In this document: in pieces, positions 17,139 to 29,400 of the stretch | Position numbering within the stretch: the stretch's first letter is position 1 | Layout of the letters: every line of letters begins with the position of its first letter | Assembly: GCA_013433145.1 (NCBI GenBank) | Contig: CM024173.1 | Span: 8,018,322-8,082,321, forward strand | Length of the DNA: 64,000 bases | From: Ascaris suum | Lineage: Eukaryota > Nematoda > Chromadorea > Rhabditida > Ascarididae | Direction: 5' to 3' | The notes under the pieces: model-generated | Seen by the model: only the letters and a program-made list of their open reading frames with translations | What the model was told of the DNA's origin: nothing | The model's database searches: none | Made by a program: the position numbers and the translations under genes

Positions 17139-19466
17139 CTGAAATTCCGCGAATAGTAAATTCTTTTCGAATGCCATTAAATTAAATGGTGTGGCCCTCC
17201 TGATGAAAATCAAGAAACCAAGTGGAACCCCATGAAATTATCGTTGTGGTATGGGGAACAACACAAGTAGTGGCCTATCCGCATGTTTTTTCGCGTCACA
17301 TTACAGAGCCGAAGTTATATTGTTATGCGAATGATGAAGTGATAAAATTTTACTAGAGCAAATGTAGGCATACATAATATTTCTTCATACGACAGTGTCG
17401 TACACATAAGACGCGGTGTGGCTGTGAGGAAAAACTAAATCGCGGAGTATTGCAAACTGTGTGCTATAACAACTCATTTCGCACAACAAATCTTCATGCA
17501 AGGGATCGCTCCATGTGTGATTTTTGAAGGGAAATTAGATATTCGGATTCGATAAATTGTGCATAATGAGGGTGGAATTCAATGTTGCTCATTTTTGAGC
17601 AGCTTCGAATTATTCGGCTCAACGTATCTCGTCCTCTTTGATTTGTTGAGAACGATAGAGGATGACCTCTACTTTTGGTTTTTCTGCTTCGATTCAGCTC
17701 TGTTTTACTTGACTCAATTCTACTGTATTCGATTGAAAAGGTTCTTCAGTGCAGTCTGTGCAGTAGTTTTGCATTTCATTCATTTTGATTACGCATCATG
17801 TGCATGAAATGTTTCGCCGAGGTAATCGTTATGTGTCTATCGCCCAATTTTCTATTGCAGCAGCAAGCCTTACCATGCCCACTCAAAATGCTTATAAATA
17901 TCCCTTTGCATATTCTATTTAGTGTTCGTTTTAGATGAGGTCGTTATTGCTTGGTTGAGTGATTTCGTTCATGTCATTTATGTGGTGAAGCAAATTTCAA
18001 AGACATCCGCTTCTGAGAAAATGCGGTATACTCAGCAAGGACGGAAATTGGCGTTTTTTTTTTTTGGTTGTGATAACGGGTTCCCCAACACGTGTTGCTT
18101 ATGTTGCTCTCTTTAATCGGAGGTATAGGTGTTTTCGTCGCGAAACGGTCACCATATCAGCAATTCGAGATCATCGATTAAATAAGTTTGTTCAACAATC
18201 AGAGATCAAAGAGATCGATTGCGTTCTGGTCGTCAATACCTCTTCTTTCTTTCGTGAAACAGAGTAATTTAGTAATATAATTGCAATTATGCGAAATTTT
18301 TCTTCTTATTTCAAAAAGTTTGGGTAAAATCGTTGAATTTTAGCTTTATAAAAAGTGTTTTCAATTACAATTAACAGATTTCGCAGCTAATATCGAAGAT
18401 CGGAATCTCCGCAAGTTGTTCGCTTCCCATGTGGCAAGCAGACTGAGATTAATTAAAGGCAAGCGGGCAGCGATCCAATGCGATCCTTCGAGTGCGGCGA
18501 TCAGCGCAACAAATTGAATACAGCAGCGACTATATTCTCAACCATCATTGGCACCTCAAAAGACCATTGAGGGCCCTTGATTTCCTTAGCTTCAAACGGC
18601 AACAGCAGCCATCATGTGGAGAACTGTGGAGTTAGCATGATCGTTTGCTATAATGGAATTCGGTTCCCACTTTTTTCATTCCTTAAAAAACGATTGTTAA
18701 TTTAGAGAGGCGTTGTATTTAATGAATCATGGTACTTAAACAGGATTTTCGTTATTCTTAATAGACTGATTTGCTTTCAAGATGGTGGCGTGAGGATATA
18801 AGTACAGCATGTGGAGAATGATTGGAATATGCATAGGTATATGTCCACGAGGGATGCGAAGATACAAACTGTTTCGTTCATCACTCAGATGTGGTAAGTC
18901 CGAAACATTTAGCGGTGTATGGAGATGGCGACACACTTTCTGCAGGCTGACTCAGTTGTAAAATCGAATCCGACGAGAAAAATAAGTGTGCGAATTGCTT
19001 TAGAAGACGGATTCATTTGGAAGTTTGCACGGGAGTTCATCCTCTTGTGCAGATTAGACAAATTTCGTGATGCTTAGCTTGCTAGTTCGCGAGTTGAAAG
19101 GGTAGACAAAAACACTCATATGAGCGCAGAAACATTGCTGTATTGCTTTTTGCAATACAAATTGCAAAAGGCAGATAAAAAGCGGCTTAACTGTCGACAC
19201 TGCATCGCACTTTTTAGAAGTTTACAGTATCATCGTATGGAATGCGCAAAATTTGCTTGCAATTATTGCAAACTGCAGCAACGAACTTCTGTAACGGCGA
19301 GCAAAGCAAATGCTGACGATGGGTGGGGGCGGTGCCTATTCCACTTTCATTCGATGCGTAAACCAACTAACAGCTCATCATACCTCGCTCATGACGCTTG
19401 ATAGTCTGCAAAATTTATCTTTCTTTGAAAACAGCTGACAACGTGCATCTCGCTTTTCTTAACTTA

Positions 19467-19728
19467 TTAGTAACTATAATAACAGGCGTGGATATATTGA
19501 ATTAAATCTAAATTGAAAAATACGTTCTTCGTTTTTGATGCACTGTCAATGATGGTCTCACAATTTTCTGTTTTTTCCACTGCACGCCTAAATTCTAAAT
19601 CCCATAAGTACCACAGTTTTAAAGGGATGACACGTTCTACTTGGTGCGCCAAATTCGAATCCAGAGGCTGACCATTATCATCGGTTGAACAATAAATTTG
19701 CCAAAAATATGGACCTTTAAGAACATTC
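19467..19728 (-). CDS. Candidate minus-strand open segment, unrecognised
   Basis: A minus-strand frame stays open for 86 codons after an acceptor-like CAACTAG at its 5' edge and ends at a stop. Its composition is protein-like (segments such as KGPYFWQIYCSTDDNG and LKLWYLWDLEFRRAVEK), but I recognise no domain. It lies in the gap before ppat-1 and is immediately adjacent to a competing + strand exon candidate. Chance is a live alternative. Confidence 0.2.
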
Positions 19729-19757
19729 CTAGTTGCTAATTACTCTGTTTTATTCAG

Positions 19758-19868
19758 TTCATTTTATCCGTTGTTCATTTTGAGTTCGAAGAAAGCGTGC
19801 TTACTGATTTAAACGATGCCCACTGGTTAGCTGTTCAACTGCTGGAGAAAACTCTTTCACAAACTTCT
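19758..19868 (+). CDS. Candidate + strand exon, unrecognised
   Basis: A strong acceptor (TTTTATTCAG) precedes 37 open codons, and a donor (TCT|GTAAAC) follows; both ends are phase 0. The translation includes FEFEESVLTDLNDAHWLAV and LLEKTLSQTS. It could be an upstream exon of an unrecognised gene. Joining it directly to the ppat-1 exon at 20494 is not supported by family comparison. Confidence 0.25.
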
Positions 19869-19924
19869 GTAAACCTTTCCAAGAGCTTGTTATGGCGATC
19901 CATTATGTCCAGTTTTCTGTTTTA

Positions 19925-19972
19925 TGTGCGTTTATGTATGCACGTATGCGTGTGTCTGTGTCTGTCTGTCTG
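19925..19972. repeat. Low-complexity GT/CTGT-rich tract
   Basis: Runs of TATGTG/CGTGTG grade into repeated TCTGTC units. The minus strand at about 46510-46610 has a similar CTGT-rich tract, but flanks do not match, so this is treated as simple repeat and not as copies of one element. Confidence 0.7.
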
Positions 19973-20493
19973 ATAGTTTAACCTTCTGGACAGGAATTCT
20001 ATAAGGAAAACCTTTGATGGGTGCGAGTGATGTAATCGAACAATCAACCGATTTTGGTGGGAATACCAAATTTGCACGCGCAGGTTTTGAGGCACCCGGC
20101 TGTGGACGAAAGCAGTTATGACTATCTACTTCAAGGGGCCAATTATTCGGCGTTATTCTTATACGTTTGTTATTATCCTCTTAGATAATACGCTATTCTC
20201 ATTGCCTTATTAACAGTGTGTTTAGCTCATCGGTCTGATTGATGTACGTTTAAAAACACGCATGCTGCCAGCCTTTCCTTCCTGCTTCCTTGCCTTCTTA
20301 TGTGTTGCAATTGTTTTGTATTCTTTGTCGTTGTGCTACACACCACAACAGTAGTCGTATAATCCAAATTTACCACGTCATCATTACCTCGCCTGTTAGA
20401 TTTGCAAAAACAGTAGTTAGAAAAGCAATTTAAATAGTAATGGAATGGTTTTCAGAGTTGTAAGCGATTCGTCAGGAATTGGAACGTCAATTA

Positions 20494-23400
20494 ATGTGTG
20501 GTATCTTTGGTATAATCTCGGCCGAAGGGATCGCACCGGGTGGTTTATCGGTTGTGGCAGCTGACGGTCTAACTGCTCTCCAGCATCGGTCGGCTTTCCT
20601 CTGCAAAATGTTCACAATTTCTGTGCAGATACCTATGTTCTTAGTTAAATATTTCAAACATGAAACTTCGATTCTTTCGTGAGATGGTATTGCTTCAGTT
20701 AGCTGGTCCCATGAAAACAGCTCCGAAAACCGCAAAGCTTGCTGGCTTTCCGAGCGCACATCCACACTGTCTAGCGTCACTAAAAGTGTGAAAGAGCCTA
20801 CGAATGGAACATGCGTTATAAATCATTTTCAAATCGGTCACTGAGATCTCGGAATAGTGTCTATTTTTTGAGGAGTTTACATCAGGATGACTCTACTTTT
20901 CGATATAATAGGAAAAAAGACAAACAGCACAACACAACTCACAAAGGAAGTAATGAAGGGAAAAAATTTTGCAGCGGTACAGAAAGCTCTGGTTTGGTCG
21001 GCTCGAATGGCGTTCACAGAGATCATTTCGAAATTGTCAAGGGGACTGGTCTTGTGAGGGATGTCTACAGTGACGAAAACCTTTGCACATTTAGAGGTAA
21101 CTGTTCAACGAGAGTATCACTTAGTAGTGCTCATAGCAGGTGTCAGATTCAACAATGAAAGCCGCTATTAGAACACATTCCTTTTTTATCTGTAGCGCTT
21201 TCCTTATGGGCTGATATTCTTATTTCCATTTGTACCAACCGCTTTCGTAATGATAACACATTTTATTATTATCTTTTCTGTGTAGTCTTGGTTATTGAGT
21301 TACAAATCAGAAACTAAATTGTGGAAAGGATCTGTATCTGCATCGATGATGCGGATTAACGTTGTGCATATGATTGTGGATTTTTTCAGTGTTCTGCGTA
21401 TGTGACTGACTGATAAAAGGTTATAAGTTGAAAATCTTGTCGGTGGAAACTGCTCTGAAGTATCTGCTGTGTACATATTAGTCGAGTGCTTGCTTATGAG
21501 TCGATATTGATGAGGTCAATCTCGTTTTATTTACTTCCAGAAAAGTGCCTATGAAACGGTTCAACTGTTTGCAGGAAATAGCACGTTAATCATGGACATA
21601 ATATGTAGCAGTAGTTCTTTAAAAGAATACTGCTAATAATTGTAGTAATCGGATAAGAATAATAACCCTATGTAACTCGTTGCCTCATAAATATGCTTCG
21701 TGAGAACTGATATTTCCATGATACATTTTATTAAAGTGCGATAATTGTGGCATTTATGTGAAAATCTCTTTATCAATATCAGTGATAAAATGTCACATTT
21801 TAAGGAAAGTTCCAAAGCCTTTTCTATATAATGCTAGTAAGTGATATTCAATTTTGCTTTGAAATGTAGGCTGAGGTTTGAAGGGGAATGCCTGGCATAG
21901 AATGAAATAGCGAGAGCGAGAACTATGTAACAACAACGGTCATCGCCTTGAATATCAAAGCGACGCTTACCGGCCACTGTTCAAACTAGCCCTCCTTCAG
22001 TAATGCGTGTGCTTCGTGGAATGTTTTTAAATATTGAGCTAATTACGCTCAGAACAGCAATGTAGCCGCTGAATTTGAGTTTTTTTAGGCGGCTGCTGAG
22101 TTTCAGATTCGATAGCGATTCTCGGCCATAACCGCTATTCGACGGCAGGTATGAAAACGGCTATCAACTGTGTGCAACCGTTCGTGGTGCACACAACGGT
22201 TGGATTGATGGCAATCGCACATAACGGAGAGTTGGTCAACGCTAATCGCAAAAGAAATGAGGTTCGCGTTTCAAAAAACGTAATGAGTTGACTTTTTCGC
22301 CCTTGTCCCTTCCACATGATGGAGAGGACCTTCGGTTCATAAATTTCCTACATCCATCTTAAACGTTTTAATGTTCTTCTGTGCATGGCTGATGCCGTGA
22401 TCTCATTTCATTTCTTGTGCATTGAATTCGACAAAACAAAACGAGTGAAAAGAGCACTTACCATTTTTGTACGATATCACTCGAGGAGATTGGAGGTCTC
22501 CTTTCGCTTAAAACAGAAGAATTAAGCATCCATGTCTCGTGACTTACTGGACGCATCTTAAAGATAGGATGTAAGTATCTTTGAGATTTTTGTTCAACAC
22601 TCAGGCTCCACATCCCTTGTGGCTCACAGTTTAAGCATAAAACCAGACGTTTATATCTCTGACTTATTCGACATAAGACACATATTTGAAAACTTTTCTG
22701 GGAATGGCGAACACTTTCGTGTTGATGATCAAATTTATGAGATCGGTTGAACTTTCCTGAAAATCACTTCCATTTGAACGACAATAGGTATTTTTGGCAC
22801 ATTACTGACGAATATATCCATCAATGAAATACTTCGTTATATTCCAGTAGAACTATAATTTGAACATTCATAGTTATGGTTGATGGGTGTGGTCTGTATG
22901 TTAAGATAGAAATGTATATGAGAGAAATTTCCACTCAATCCACCAGCTTCTGGATGAGTTCTGGATGCAGAGTTTCAAGCATACTTATATAAACAGTTCG
23001 CAATTAAGAACTGCTGCCTTATGACGACTTGTTCTATCTATAAACCAGTGAAAGCAAAAAAATTAATTCTTCTATGAAATAACTTCTCTTTTGGCCCTCT
23101 CAAAATTGAACACAGTTAGCGGCGCTGTTGTTATAGATTTTGCACAGTGGTGTGGGTCTATCAACAGATACCGACAGTGAGCTGATCGCTCAAATCATAT
23201 CAAAGTCGGTTGCTTCCACTATGCAACATCGCCGTGACGAGTCCAACTATGGTGACATTTCCAAGGTTAACGTAATGACGTAATCGAGTTCATATACCTG
23301 TGACAACGTCTTCGTTCTTATCTAAATAAATCGCTGAAAGAAAGTCGCAATAGTTTGCCACTCGCGAGATGCGACGAATTACGAAAATAAAACATGTTAG

Positions 23401-26400
23401 GCAGCGATTTAGTAGAAGTGTGCGAGAAGTATTATTTGAGTTATATTCAGCGTTGTGGTTTCACTAAGAAATTTCGATAGAAGAAAATCATTTCATAAGC
23501 AAAAGTTTGGTGTTTGAGAAACGAAAATGTGTGGCGAGTAGCACGGCTGTTGTCTCTAGCGGGGAGCACATTTGTAAGACTCTTTGGGTCCAACTTCTAT
23601 AGGTAAGTTTCATTGGCATTTTTACAGATAACTTTGATTGCCGCTGTTCGTCATCGTTTAGAAATGACTTTGAAAGTATTGTACAGATTCAGCGGCTATT
23701 TTACGCATATGGACCCTCTCCTCTCCCTCCCCTCCCTACCACAGCACTCGCAAGGGTGAGAAACCTATACAAAAGAATAACTTCAGTCATGACTTGCTTC
23801 CTTTCTGCATTGCTCCATTTCTAAACTTTTAAGGATAGAATGTTAGATTTTGTACAAAAGCCGCGATGAGTTGTGGAATTCGATGTTCTCGAGAGGAAAT
23901 GTTATTGAGTGCTGCTGAGGGCCACACATCGGGCAAAGAACTGCAAAAGAAAGAGACTATTATAACCGCCTATTACAAACGTCACGAGTAAAATGCGGAA
24001 ATGGAGAGATAAGATCATTAGTTGCGAGCAAATGGAAACGTTGAAATTACAAATGAGATTTCTTACAAAATGTGATGGAAAAACACCGCCGAATAGCGAC
24101 GTTATCACAATTTAAGGAATTGGCTGCAACGATGTTCTCATTAACGACGTCGTACTCACTGCTTGTTATGACTTATGATCGGATATACGCAGTTCGAGAT
24201 CCTTACGGAAACCGACCGCTCTGTGCTGGCGTTATGTATTCTCCACTGTATTCTCCACCGAATAATGGTTGGATACTCTTTATGTCTACAAAACAGTCAT
24301 CTTTTTTACTTTGCCCCAGAGTCGCATGATACCTCTATCCACTTAAACGATAAAACGTTGTGCGAAGACGAGTGGAAAACAGCAGGCAAATGCTTTACCG
24401 TTAAGTTACCGCAAACTCAGTGGTAGAACGTTCGTCTGACAAGCGAAAGGTTTCGGGTGGGAAATTTTGCGTGCATGCAAATCTTTAGAGTTCGGATGCT
24501 TAGCTGAGAAGACCCGTTCTGATGGGACGATAAACGTCGGATACTGACAAGTGACATCTGGAAACATTCGATGAAACCGAATGCTTCTAAAAAGTTTGCC
24601 TTTTACCGACCTATTCTCTAGTCTGTTACAATCGAAAAGTTCCTAGAGAAAATCGAAAAGAAATTCGTTCGCTAAAAATTGACCGATATTTCTGTTTCTT
24701 ATTTATTGATCGATATTTCTGTTTCTGTTACAAATTGACCGATATTTCTTATTGAATATTTCTGTTTCTTATTCATCGTTCAACATTCGCTGCTGCGCGG
24801 TCGGCTTCAAGTAAGCTCCGACCTCCACGAGAGGAACAACGATGAATCGACTCGTCAGTATCCAGCGGGCAGGAGACGAGCCTAAGCCTTAACCTTCACG
24901 CGACCATGTTCAACCTGTGTACGTATAATGCAAGGACGCTGCTATCGAATGATCGGTTGGAGGGATTGGAAGAAGAGGCATCAAAAATCAATTTCGATAT
25001 AATTGGCCTAGCAGAAATAAGAAGGAAAGACAAAGAGGTCGTCGACCAGCCAAACGGTCACTGCTTATTTTACCGGGGAGAGAATGAGACATCGCGGGGT
25101 GGAGTCGGATTTTATGTTTCGAAAAAATGTAAGGCTAAGATAATGTCATTCTCTTCCCAATCTCCTAGAATCGCGCAAATCAAAATTAAGATCAATAGAA
25201 AAACAAACATGCGACTAATTCAAATATGCACCACACAGAGGCCAAAGCAATGAGGAATATGCGTAATTCTTGGACTACCTGACAGCTGTAGTTAATGAAC
25301 AGCGATCTACGTTCACCGTTATAATGGGTGATTCTAACGCAACAGTTGGAGCACGAATACCAGGAGAGCAGTCAGTTGGGAATTTTGGATTGGGAACGCG
25401 GAATCCACGCGGACAACAACTAGTTGATTTTTGCGAAAATAACGGAATGAAAACTACCAACATATTTTTTAAAAAAGAAGTGGCAGAAAAGGTTGGAGAA
25501 GCCCCAGTGGAGATGCAAAAAAAGAAATAGACTACATCTTGGTGAATAAGGCAATAATCGTGAAAGACACTGAAGTTTTGAACCACTTCCAAACAGGCAG
25601 CGATCATCGCCTGGTTAGAACAAAACTCAAGCTAAAGGATAAACGCTTATGGGCCAGACAAAAAGAAACAAAAGCACCGAAAAATTATTCGAAAGGTTAT
25701 ACACATACGCATTGCAACATTCTCATTTAATTGAGGGTGAACCTACCCATGCAAATATTGTTGCAAAAATCAGCCAAGCGGCACAAATCGCTACGATAAC
25801 AAGGCAGAAAACGTCGCTCTCACGGACGCAGTAAAAGAACTGCTTGAAAAAAGAAGAAAGATGGAACGAGATGCTAATTTTCGGACTAAGGTGGAATTCT
25901 GTGAACTTAACAAGCTAATCAAAAAGAAAATATGCGAAAACCGTTATCAGAAATGTCTGACTATAATGAAGCAAGCCGCAGCTACCGGGAAATTGAAGAG
26001 GGCAAGAAGCCCGCTAGTTGAGAACAAGAAAAGAATAATTGTGCTGAGGAAAAGCGACGGGTCACTCACGACAGAAACACGAGAATCGACCACATCGTTC
26101 AGGAATTTATACTAAACTGTATGGAGGAGAGACTGACCGCACTTTCGTTACACGAAAAAGCGATGAGCCGTTCTTACAAATCATCGACTCAGAAATAAGA
26201 AACGCGATCCAAAGCATGAAAAACGGAAAGGCGCCAGGCACCGATGGACTAACTGGGGAAATGTTGAAACTCGGGAAGGAATTATTAATAACACCGTTGA
26301 AAAGTCTGTTCAACAACATAATCAAATATCAACAAATCCCTGAAGACTTCGCCTTCTCAAAAACGATTCTGTTGCCAAAGAAAGGCAATCCAGATGACAT

Positions 26401-29400
26401 CAGAAACTACCGCCCCATATCACTCCTACCAACAATCTCAAAGTGTTTCTCGAAAGTTTTATGCAAAAGACTGCAGCAACAAACTGAGCAGAAGCAAGAT
26501 GTCGAGCAGGCAGGCTTTAGGCCGGGAAAGTCAACAATCGACCAAATCCACGTGCTTACCATGCTCATCGAGAAAACCAGAAAGTACAACTTGCCCCTTT
26601 ACTTGCTCTTCGTAGACTACGAAAAGGCCTTCGATTCTGTTGAACATGCCTCCCTATGGAGGTCATTGGAAAGCGCCTCGGTACACCCTTCAATAATATC
26701 CATCCTTCAAGAAATCCAAAGTAAATCGACAATTATAATTTTCGTGCATGAAAGGCAAATACCAATACAGATAAAGAGAGGAGTACGACAGGGAGACTGC
26801 ACATCCCCGCTACTGTTCAATGCAGCTTTACAGCTCGTGTTCGACGAGCTAGATTGGCAAAACAAGGGCGTGAACGTGGACGGGAAAAAACTTTCGCACT
26901 TGAGGTTCGCAGACGACATAGTCTTGATATCTCACAACTTCAGTCAAATAAAGAAAATGCTAAAAGAACTCGAGGTGAGAAGTGCGGTAGTTGGCTTACG
27001 GTTAAACACCTCCAAAACGAAGCTGATGAGCAACCGAGAGCTGAAGTCGACGACCGTCGTAAGAGGCGAGAAGGTTGAAAGCGTAAATGAATTTATCTAC
27101 TTGGGCAGATGTGTAAAAATGAGCGAAGGAACGGAAGTAGATGTACGAGGCAATATTAAACAAGGCTGGAAAGCATTTTTTTAAGAATAAAGACTTCTAC
27201 CGTGAAAAAAGTACCGATGAGTCTCAAGCGGAAACTCTTTGAAAAATGCGTGATGCCAACAATTTTGTACGGTTCGGAGACATGGGTAACAACTAAGAAA
27301 GTGCGCAAGCTACTGGCAGTGGCAGAAAGAAGAATGGAAAGAATCATGACGGGAATCAAACTGCGACAGAGGAGCCAACGAATGGCTCCGAGGTGTAACA
27401 AAGGTAAAGGATTGGGTAACGAGGCCGGAATGAGGAAATTTAGATAGGCGGCGAAGATATCTGCACTGAACAATGACGACTGGGTAAAAAGAATAACAGA
27501 ATGGACATCACGAATAGGCAAAAGAAGCAGAGGCCGACCTGCAATGAGGTGGAGTGATTCTTTAAAGAAGACCGCAGGAACCAACTGGATCAGAGAAGCA
27601 TTGAATCGGGACAACTGGAAGCGATATGAAGAGACATTTGTTCGTAATGTTGATTGAAATAAATAAATAAATAAATATTGAATTCACTCGGTCGATTACT
27701 AAGCTGATTGAGTTGTCGTTGGTCATTCCTCCAGATAGTGCAGCATCGTTAGTGCGGCTGACCTCTGTATGGAGAATTAGTCTTCAGGAATTCCATTACA
27801 TGATGAGGCGAAGTGGACGCAGTGACAAATGGACGAATTCGTGGAAGCTGAAAGTGAACAACGTAGACTTATTTATTTACATCTGTAGTGCGGTGGCCAG
27901 AGAAATGTTCTACATTACGTTGACTTTGCTTGAATATATTTGCATTCTGCACCACCGCCAGCCACACCGTTGTTCATGCGTCAGATTTCACACTTGGGGA
28001 CGAAGGAAAAGAGGCATGCACACAGCAACGACTTTTAGCGCCTTTGATTACTACAGCCAATGAGGAAATCATAACTTGATGGGTTATCCAAGAGTGGGTC
28101 TGAAGAAAGACGCAGAAATAGTATGCAACGTTCCTCATGCTTCTTCTTTGCAGCGGAACTTCGAAAACCGTTGGCTTATATTGCTGCCTCGGAATCTTGT
28201 GCAATAGAGTCGGTGGCTGAACTGAAATGTGAAGTGGAGCCAGGTGAAATAATAGAAATTTCCCGATCGGGCATTCGTTCGGTGCATCAGGTAAGTGCAA
28301 CGATATTTTTGACACATCAGATTGCAGTTAATCAGGTCATGGCTGCAGTCCCTAGAATCCTCTGTATTAGAAAAGCGAGTCCTTCCCTATCTCCCCTTCC
28401 CATTTTCGCCTCATTGGCCTTTTCCTTTCCCCCTCCCCAGCTTCCGCTAATTTGCCTACGTGTATATTAATAAACCGTCGAAACAGGAAAGCAAAAGCAA
28501 TTGCTTCAAACCGGAGCATACAGTCGCTGGCAAACTTTTGACAAAACCACGTCAATAAGCCGATTGTTCAAAAACAAAGGTTCTTATTTCCTCTTTTCAA
28601 GAAGGGGAGTATGGAGGTGAATTAGGAATGGAAAACTGGTCGCTTTGCATAATCGACGGCATGAAAAGTGGAAGGAGGATGTTTATATATTCAGTAGGTC
28701 AACCCTCTTCTGACTGTAAGGTGGTGTTCTTGAAGGGATTGTTTAGCTAACTAAGTGAGGCGAGTGGTGACCTGGCAGATAAGCTGGCCAAGTTGATCAA
28801 TCAATTGACCTGTGTTGCATATTCTGGATGTATTGTCCAGTAAAGCCATCGAGTAAACGAATTAATTTTTTCACTTCTCATTTGAAAGGTTCAGTTGTGA
28901 ACCACTGAAGCAATGGTGCAAGAATGAGTCAGTCGCTCCTCAGCGTGACTTCTCTGTTTGACACCGGTTGATGTCTGGATACAATTTTTCGCCACGAACG
29001 ATTGGAATTTAATTTTACTTTCTTCATATAAATCATTAAGAAATAGATGAAAATTATAGCATAAATGATGGGAAGAAATTCACAGCGTAAAACTCACTAT
29101 CACTGTTGAAAGCATTGATTTAAAAATATGAGTCGAAAATGTTCCATATGTTCAAAAAGAGAAAAAAAAAACAAATCGCTTATAGAAGAAGTTAATGATA
29201 AAATATAGACTTATGTGAGCTAAATAAATATACATAGCATTAAGCAATTATAATAGCTAACGTCAAATAATATATGGCTTCTGGGAAGGGATGACGAAAA
29301 TGTGTACGCCTAGCATGATGATTCCACGTGTTCAACTTTAGAAACGACGTTAGATTGACCTCAGGTGGCATCAACCAAAGATGTCTGAATTTGTGTTCAC

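Larger units (their letters stand above)
14698..20493. other. Intergenic region between the LRAT-domain gene and ppat-1
   Basis: This 5.8-kb stretch has no gene recognised by homology. It contains small low-complexity tracts and a few exon-like segments on both strands, listed separately with low confidence. The right end should contain the ppat-1 promoter and 5' leader. Acceptor-like sequences (TTTTCAG, and TCGTCAG shortly before the ATG) suggest that the leader of ppat-1 is spliced or trans-spliced. Confidence 0.5.
24758..27674 (+). mobile_element. RTE-clade non-LTR retrotransposon, nearly full length, inactivated
   Basis: The element encodes an apurinic-type endonuclease followed by a reverse transcriptase with an FADD catalytic box. 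It ends in an (AAAT)n simple-repeat tail at 27657-27674, all hallmarks of the RTE clade. It lies in the same orientation as its host gene, inside intron 5 of ppat-1. An eight-base match TATTGAAT at 24750-24757 and 27675-27682 may be a target-site duplication, but the 5' copy lies in a local tandem repeat, so this is tentative. The coding region is broken by frameshifts and stops (near 25228, 25490-25530, 26110 and 27184), so autonomous movement is unlikely. A length of about 2.9 kb fits an almost complete RTE copy. Confidence 0.9.

Noticed and set aside
27156..27614. 152-codon minus-strand frame
   Set aside because: It is antisense to the reverse transcriptase C-terminal region and simply mirrors its coding composition.
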